64,000 nt of DNA from positions 620,001 to 684,000 of the forward strand of contig CAVQTR010000006.1 of NCBI GenBank assembly GCA_963716685.1. The letters run 5' to 3'. Source of the stretch: JALYXI01 sp963716685 (GTDB taxonomy: Bacteria > Acidobacteriota > Terriglobia > Bryobacterales > Bryobacteraceae). Below, in pieces: positions 60,861 through 64,000 of this stretch; the first letter of the stretch is position 1, and each line of letters opens with the position of its first letter. The position numbers and the translations under genes were made by a program. Under the pieces are notes generated by a model. It was not told the origin of the DNA. It saw nothing but the letters and a program-made list of their open reading frames with translations, and made no database searches.

Positions 60861-63226
60861 AGTGGCTTTGCGTTTTCGCCGTTCCCGCGATTCTGTGCGC
60901 GGCGGATTCTCTTGCCATTCTTCCGCGCGCGGTCACCCTTGACGGACCCGAGGCGCGCCAGCAGCTGCTTGCCGAAGCCACGCTTGGCGACCATCAGGAG
61001 GACCTCACCGCTGCCGTAACCTGGACAACATCCGATCCCGCCATTCTTACCGTGGAAGCGGGCGGACGGTTGCATCCGATGGCCGATGGTCGCGCCACGG
61101 TCACCGCTGCCCAATCCGGCATGACCGCGACGGTCGAGGTCGCCGTCCGGAACTCCCACGCGCCTTTCACCTGGAGCTTCCGTAATCACGTAATTCCGGT
61201 GCTGACCAAAGCCGGCTGTAATCAAGGCGCCTGCCACGGCGCGCTCGCCGGCAAAAACGGATTCAAGCTGACCCTGCGCGGCTATGATCCCGACGTCGAC
61301 TACGACACGCTCACGCGCGTCTCCGCCGGGCGCCGCGTTTCCCTCCCCGACCCGAAGCAGAGCCTGGTTCTGCTGAAGCCCACCATGGCCATCCCCCATG
61401 GCGGAGGCAAGCGCTTCGCGGTCGATTCGCTGGAATACCGCGTCATCGCCGAATGGATTACCGCGGGCGCGCCCCCGCCTGCCGCATCTGATCCGCAGGT
61501 AACCGGCCTCGAAGTCTATCCCGCAGCCGCTACGCTGAAGCCCGGCGCAAGTCAGCAGGTGGTTGTGCGGGCCCGCTATTCCGATGGGCAGGTCCAGGAC
61601 GTCACGCGCTGGGTGAAGTACTCCTCCAGCGACGACGGCGTCGCGACCGTTGACGAATCCGGCCGCGCCACCATGACCGGTTATGGCGAAGCGGCGATCA
61701 CGCTCTACTACGCCAGCCGCGTCCTCTATGCGCGTCTCAGCGTTCCCTTCCCCGCTGCGGTGGATCCGAAGGTTTACATCTCGTACGCGCGCCACAATTA
61801 CATCGACGATCTGGTGCTGGATAAATGGCGGAAGCTGCGTATCGCCCCTTCGGCTGCGGCTGACGACGCCACCTTCCTCCGCCGCGCGTATCTGGATTCG
61901 ATCGGGGTGCTCCCCACCGCGGCCGAAGCGGTCGCTTTCCTCAGTGACAACTTTTCCGGTAAACGCGCCGCACTCATCGAGTCGCTTCTCGCGCGCACCG
62001 AGTATGTGGATTACTGGTCCTACAAGTGGTCAGACCTGCTGCTGGTTTCGAGCCGTAAGCTCTCGCGACCGGCAATGTGGTCGTTCTATAAATGGATCCG
62101 CGCCGGCGTAGCCCAAAACAAGCCCTGGGACCAGTTCGCGCGCGAGATCTTCACCGGCTCCGGCGACACGCTCCAGAATGGCGCCCTGAACTATTACGTC
62201 ATTCACAAGGACCCGGTCGATCTCACTGAGAACGCCACACTCGCCTTCATGGGCCAGCGCCTCACCTGCGCCCGCTGCCACAACCATCCGCTCGAAAAGT
62301 GGACGCAGACACAGTATTACCAGATGGCCAATCTGTTTTCGCGCGTCGGGCTGAAGGATGGCGCGGAACCGGGCGATCTGGTTGTGTTTCCCAAGGTGTC
62401 AGGCGATATCAACCATCCGCGCCTGCTCAAACCTCTGCCTCCCGCACCACTCGATGGCGATGCCATTCCGCTTGCCGACACGGCCGACCGCCGCATCCCC
62501 TTCGCCAACTGGCTCACCAGTCCGAAGAACACGATGTTTGCCCGGGCCATCGTCAATCGCGTGTGGGGTAATTTCATGTCCCGCGGCATCGTCGATCCCG
62601 TTGACGATCTGCGGGCGACTAATCCCGCATCGAACGACGAACTGCTCACCGCTCTGACGAAAGATTTCGTCGCGCATGGATACGACATCCGTTATCTGAT
62701 CCGCACCATCATGAACTCCGGCGTGTACCAACTCTCCTCCGACGCCAACGCCACGAATCAGAATGACAACCGGTACTTCTCGAAATACATCGTGAAGCGT
62801 CTGCCTGCGGAAGTGCTGCTGGACGCCATGTCGCAGGTGACCGGCGTGCCCACCGAGTTCATGAATTATCCAGTGGGCTTTCGCGCCATGCAGCTGCCCG
62901 ATACTCAGGTCAAGTCCGAGTTCCTGACTTCATTCGGAAGGCCGCAGCGCGTGCTCTGCGATGCCGCGGAGCGCTCGGTGGAGCCCAGCATCGCTCAGGC
63001 GCTTCACGTGATCAACGGCGATACCCTGAACAAGAAGTTGAGCGCCATGAAGCATGTGCCCATCGAAACCTTCTTCCTCTCCGCCTATAGCCGTTACCCC
63101 ACCGCGGCAGAAAAGCAGAAGATTGAAATGGCGCTGGCAAAGGTTCCCGCCGAGGGCCGCCGCGAAGCGTTTGAAGACATGGCCTGGGCGCTGCTCACCA
63201 GCAAGCAGTTCCTGTTCTCTTACTGA
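60857..63226 (+). CDS. DUF1549/DUF1553 protein with BIG2 and cytochrome-like motifs
   Basis: 789 residues. Signal peptide (WLCVFAVPAILCAAD), BIG2-like bacterial Ig domains (VTWTTSDPAILTVEAGG; later VTRWVKYSSSDDGVATV), the sequence GCNQGACHG near 123 and CARCHNHP near 474, the latter a CxxCH heme-binding motif, then DUF1549 (PTAAEAVAFL) and DUF1553 (LLTSKQFLFSY at the end). Exported, possibly a c-type cytochrome. Starts in the DUF1501 stop (ATGA), so the pair is an operon. Confidence 0.92.
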   Translation: MKWLCVFAVPAILCAADSLAILPRAVTLDGPEARQQLLAEATLGDHQEDLTAAVTWTTSDPAILTVEAGGRLHPMADGRATVTAAQSGMTATVEVAVRNSHAPFTWSFRNHVIPVLTKAGCNQGACHGALAGKNGFKLTLRGYDPDVDYDTLTRVSAGRRVSLPDPKQSLVLLKPTMAIPHGGGKRFAVDSLEYRVIAEWITAGAPPPAASDPQVTGLEVYPAAATLKPGASQQVVVRARYSDGQVQDVTRWVKYSSSDDGVATVDESGRATMTGYGEAAITLYYASRVLYARLSVPFPAAVDPKVYISYARHNYIDDLVLDKWRKLRIAPSAAADDATFLRRAYLDSIGVLPTAAEAVAFLSDNFSGKRAALIESLLARTEYVDYWSYKWSDLLLVSSRKLSRPAMWSFYKWIRAGVAQNKPWDQFAREIFTGSGDTLQNGALNYYVIHKDPVDLTENATLAFMGQRLTCARCHNHPLEKWTQTQYYQMANLFSRVGLKDGAEPGDLVVFPKVSGDINHPRLLKPLPPAPLDGDAIPLADTADRRIPFANWLTSPKNTMFARAIVNRVWGNFMSRGIVDPVDDLRATNPASNDELLTALTKDFVAHGYDIRYLIRTIMNSGVYQLSSDANATNQNDNRYFSKYIVKRLPAEVLLDAMSQVTGVPTEFMNYPVGFRAMQLPDTQVKSEFLTSFGRPQRVLCDAAERSVEPSIAQALHVINGDTLNKKLSAMKHVPIETFFLSAYSRYPTAAEKQKIEMALAKVPAEGRREAFEDMAWALLTSKQFLFSY

Positions 63227-64000
63227 TTACCGGGCTTTGCGCAGTTCTTCGATCAGTGCAGGCACCACTTCGAAAAGATCGCCCACGATTCCGTAATCCG
63301 CCACTTCGAAAATGGGCGCTTCCGGGTCCCGGTTGATCGCCACAATCGTGCGCGATCCCTTCATGCCCACAAGATGCTGAATCGCGCCGGAGATACCCAC
63401 GGCAATATACATCTTCGGCGCGACCGTCTGCCCGGAGCTCCCCACCTGCCGTTCCATGGGCATCCAGCCGCTGTCGCAGATCGGCCGCGACGCTGCCATC
63501 TCCCCGCCCAATGCTTCTGCCAGCTTCTGCACCACGCTCAGATTCTCCGCTTCCTTGATGCCCCGACCCACGGAGACAATCACCTCGGCCGAGCCAAGGT
63601 CCACCGCGCGGTCAGCTTCCCGAAAGACCTCGAGCGGCTTCACGCGAATCTGCTCAGGCGCTAAATCCGGGGTGAAATTCAGCACCGGCGCGCTGCCCTT
63701 CTGTGCGGAGTCGGCACGCCAGGCGCCCGCCTGCAGCGATGCCAAATACGGCGCTTCGCCCGTAAACCGGATATCCGCGTTGATTTTCCCCTGAAACAAC
63801 TGCCGTACGAATACGTCGCCCTTTCGGGCCACCACATCGCTCACCAGCACGCGATTCAACTGCGTCGCGAGCTTCGGCGCGAAATCGCGCACCTGGTACG
63901 TGTGGGGAAACAGAACCAATTCCGGCTTCAGCTGCTCAATCAACTGCCGCAGCGCGGCGCTGTAGCCGTCCGCCGTATAGTGCTCCAGCAGCGGGTGCGA
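63227..64000 (-). CDS. etfA: Electron transfer flavoprotein alpha subunit, 5' part missing
   Basis: 257 residues to the window edge. Upstream codons to base 64000 remain open (SHPLLEHYTADGYSAALRQL), so the N-terminus lies outside. The FAD-binding C-terminal domain has VSVGRGIKEAENL, DSGWMPMERQVGSSGQTVAPKMYIAVGISGAIQH (read in pieces) and IVAINRDPEAPIFEVADYGIVGDL. EtfA pairs with EtfB to carry electrons from acyl-CoA and other dehydrogenases to the quinone pool. Ends directly against the DUF1549 gene. Confidence 0.94.
   Translation of the reverse strand, partial: SHPLLEHYTADGYSAALRQLIEQLKPELVLFPHTYQVRDFAPKLATQLNRVLVSDVVARKGDVFVRQLFQGKINADIRFTGEAPYLASLQAGAWRADSAQKGSAPVLNFTPDLAPEQIRVKPLEVFREADRAVDLGSAEVIVSVGRGIKEAENLSVVQKLAEALGGEMAASRPICDSGWMPMERQVGSSGQTVAPKMYIAVGISGAIQHLVGMKGSRTIVAINRDPEAPIFEVADYGIVGDLFEVVPALIEELRKAR

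Overview
The window reads as a GC-rich Acidobacteriota chromosome, most like the Bryobacterales/Solibacter lineage. This rests on gene content, not on a marker-gene tree: two Oar-like TonB-dependent receptors with an N-terminal carboxypeptidase-regulatory-like domain, a DUF1501 and DUF1549/DUF1553 protein pair, PEP-CTERM, DUF4337, DinB-family proteins, a patatin, and a compact core-gene layout. I saw no rRNA, tRNA or CRISPR array.

Layout. Bases 1-9232 are a surface-polysaccharide locus: GT2 glycosyltransferases, a GT2-GT4 fusion, a Wzt-type ABC ATPase with a C-terminal domain, a methyltransferase with a long coiled coil (WbdD-like), and a GT2-methyltransferase fusion. Bases 9248-13150 hold a small basic protein, the 5-oxoprolinase operon pxpBCA, a zinc-ribbon protein and a patatin cluster. 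Bases 13176-15484 hold an alcohol dehydrogenase and a HlyD-type adaptor. Bases 15559-19328 are a complete 3.77-kb IS1595-type transposon with 24-bp inverted ends and a perfect 8-bp target duplication. Besides its transposase it carries a DNA methyltransferase-endonuclease fusion, a HARE-HTH-like protein and two small ORFs. It sits 13 bp upstream of a TonB-receptor start codon. Bases 22704-28081 form an ABC efflux operon (ATPase, adaptor, two FtsX-like permeases, one frameshifted) with DUF4337 and DinB genes. Then come tadA, a SIS-domain isomerase, a second DinB, an S9-like hydrolase, an orphan secretin and an MscS channel.

Bases 33920-37931 are a flagellar filament cluster, transcribed fliW-csrA-fliC-fliD-small gene. 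The 3' end of csrA carries two RNA hairpins with identical AGGAC loops, one holding the fliC ribosome-binding site, which predicts CsrA repression of flagellin relieved by FliW. Bases 37960-42630 run MOSC, psd, pssA, a semialdehyde-dehydrogenase-like protein lacking the catalytic Cys, lptE and holA as a tightly overlapping envelope/replication operon, followed by rpsT on the other strand. Bases 43019-48638 hold a stand-alone transposase-type HTH protein, a PEP-CTERM protein, argH and a second TonB receptor.

Bases 48752-64000 hold a large PIG-L deacetylase, a GT-C-like membrane protein, a hybrid sensor kinase whose H-box His is Gly, an LpxL-like acyltransferase, mnmA-iscS, a SAM hydrolase overlapping rsmD, the DUF1501/DUF1549 pair, and etfA running off the right edge. 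The strongest observations are the transposon with restriction-modification-like cargo, the double CsrA hairpin, the WbdD/Wzt-like arrangement, and the two enzymes missing catalytic residues.
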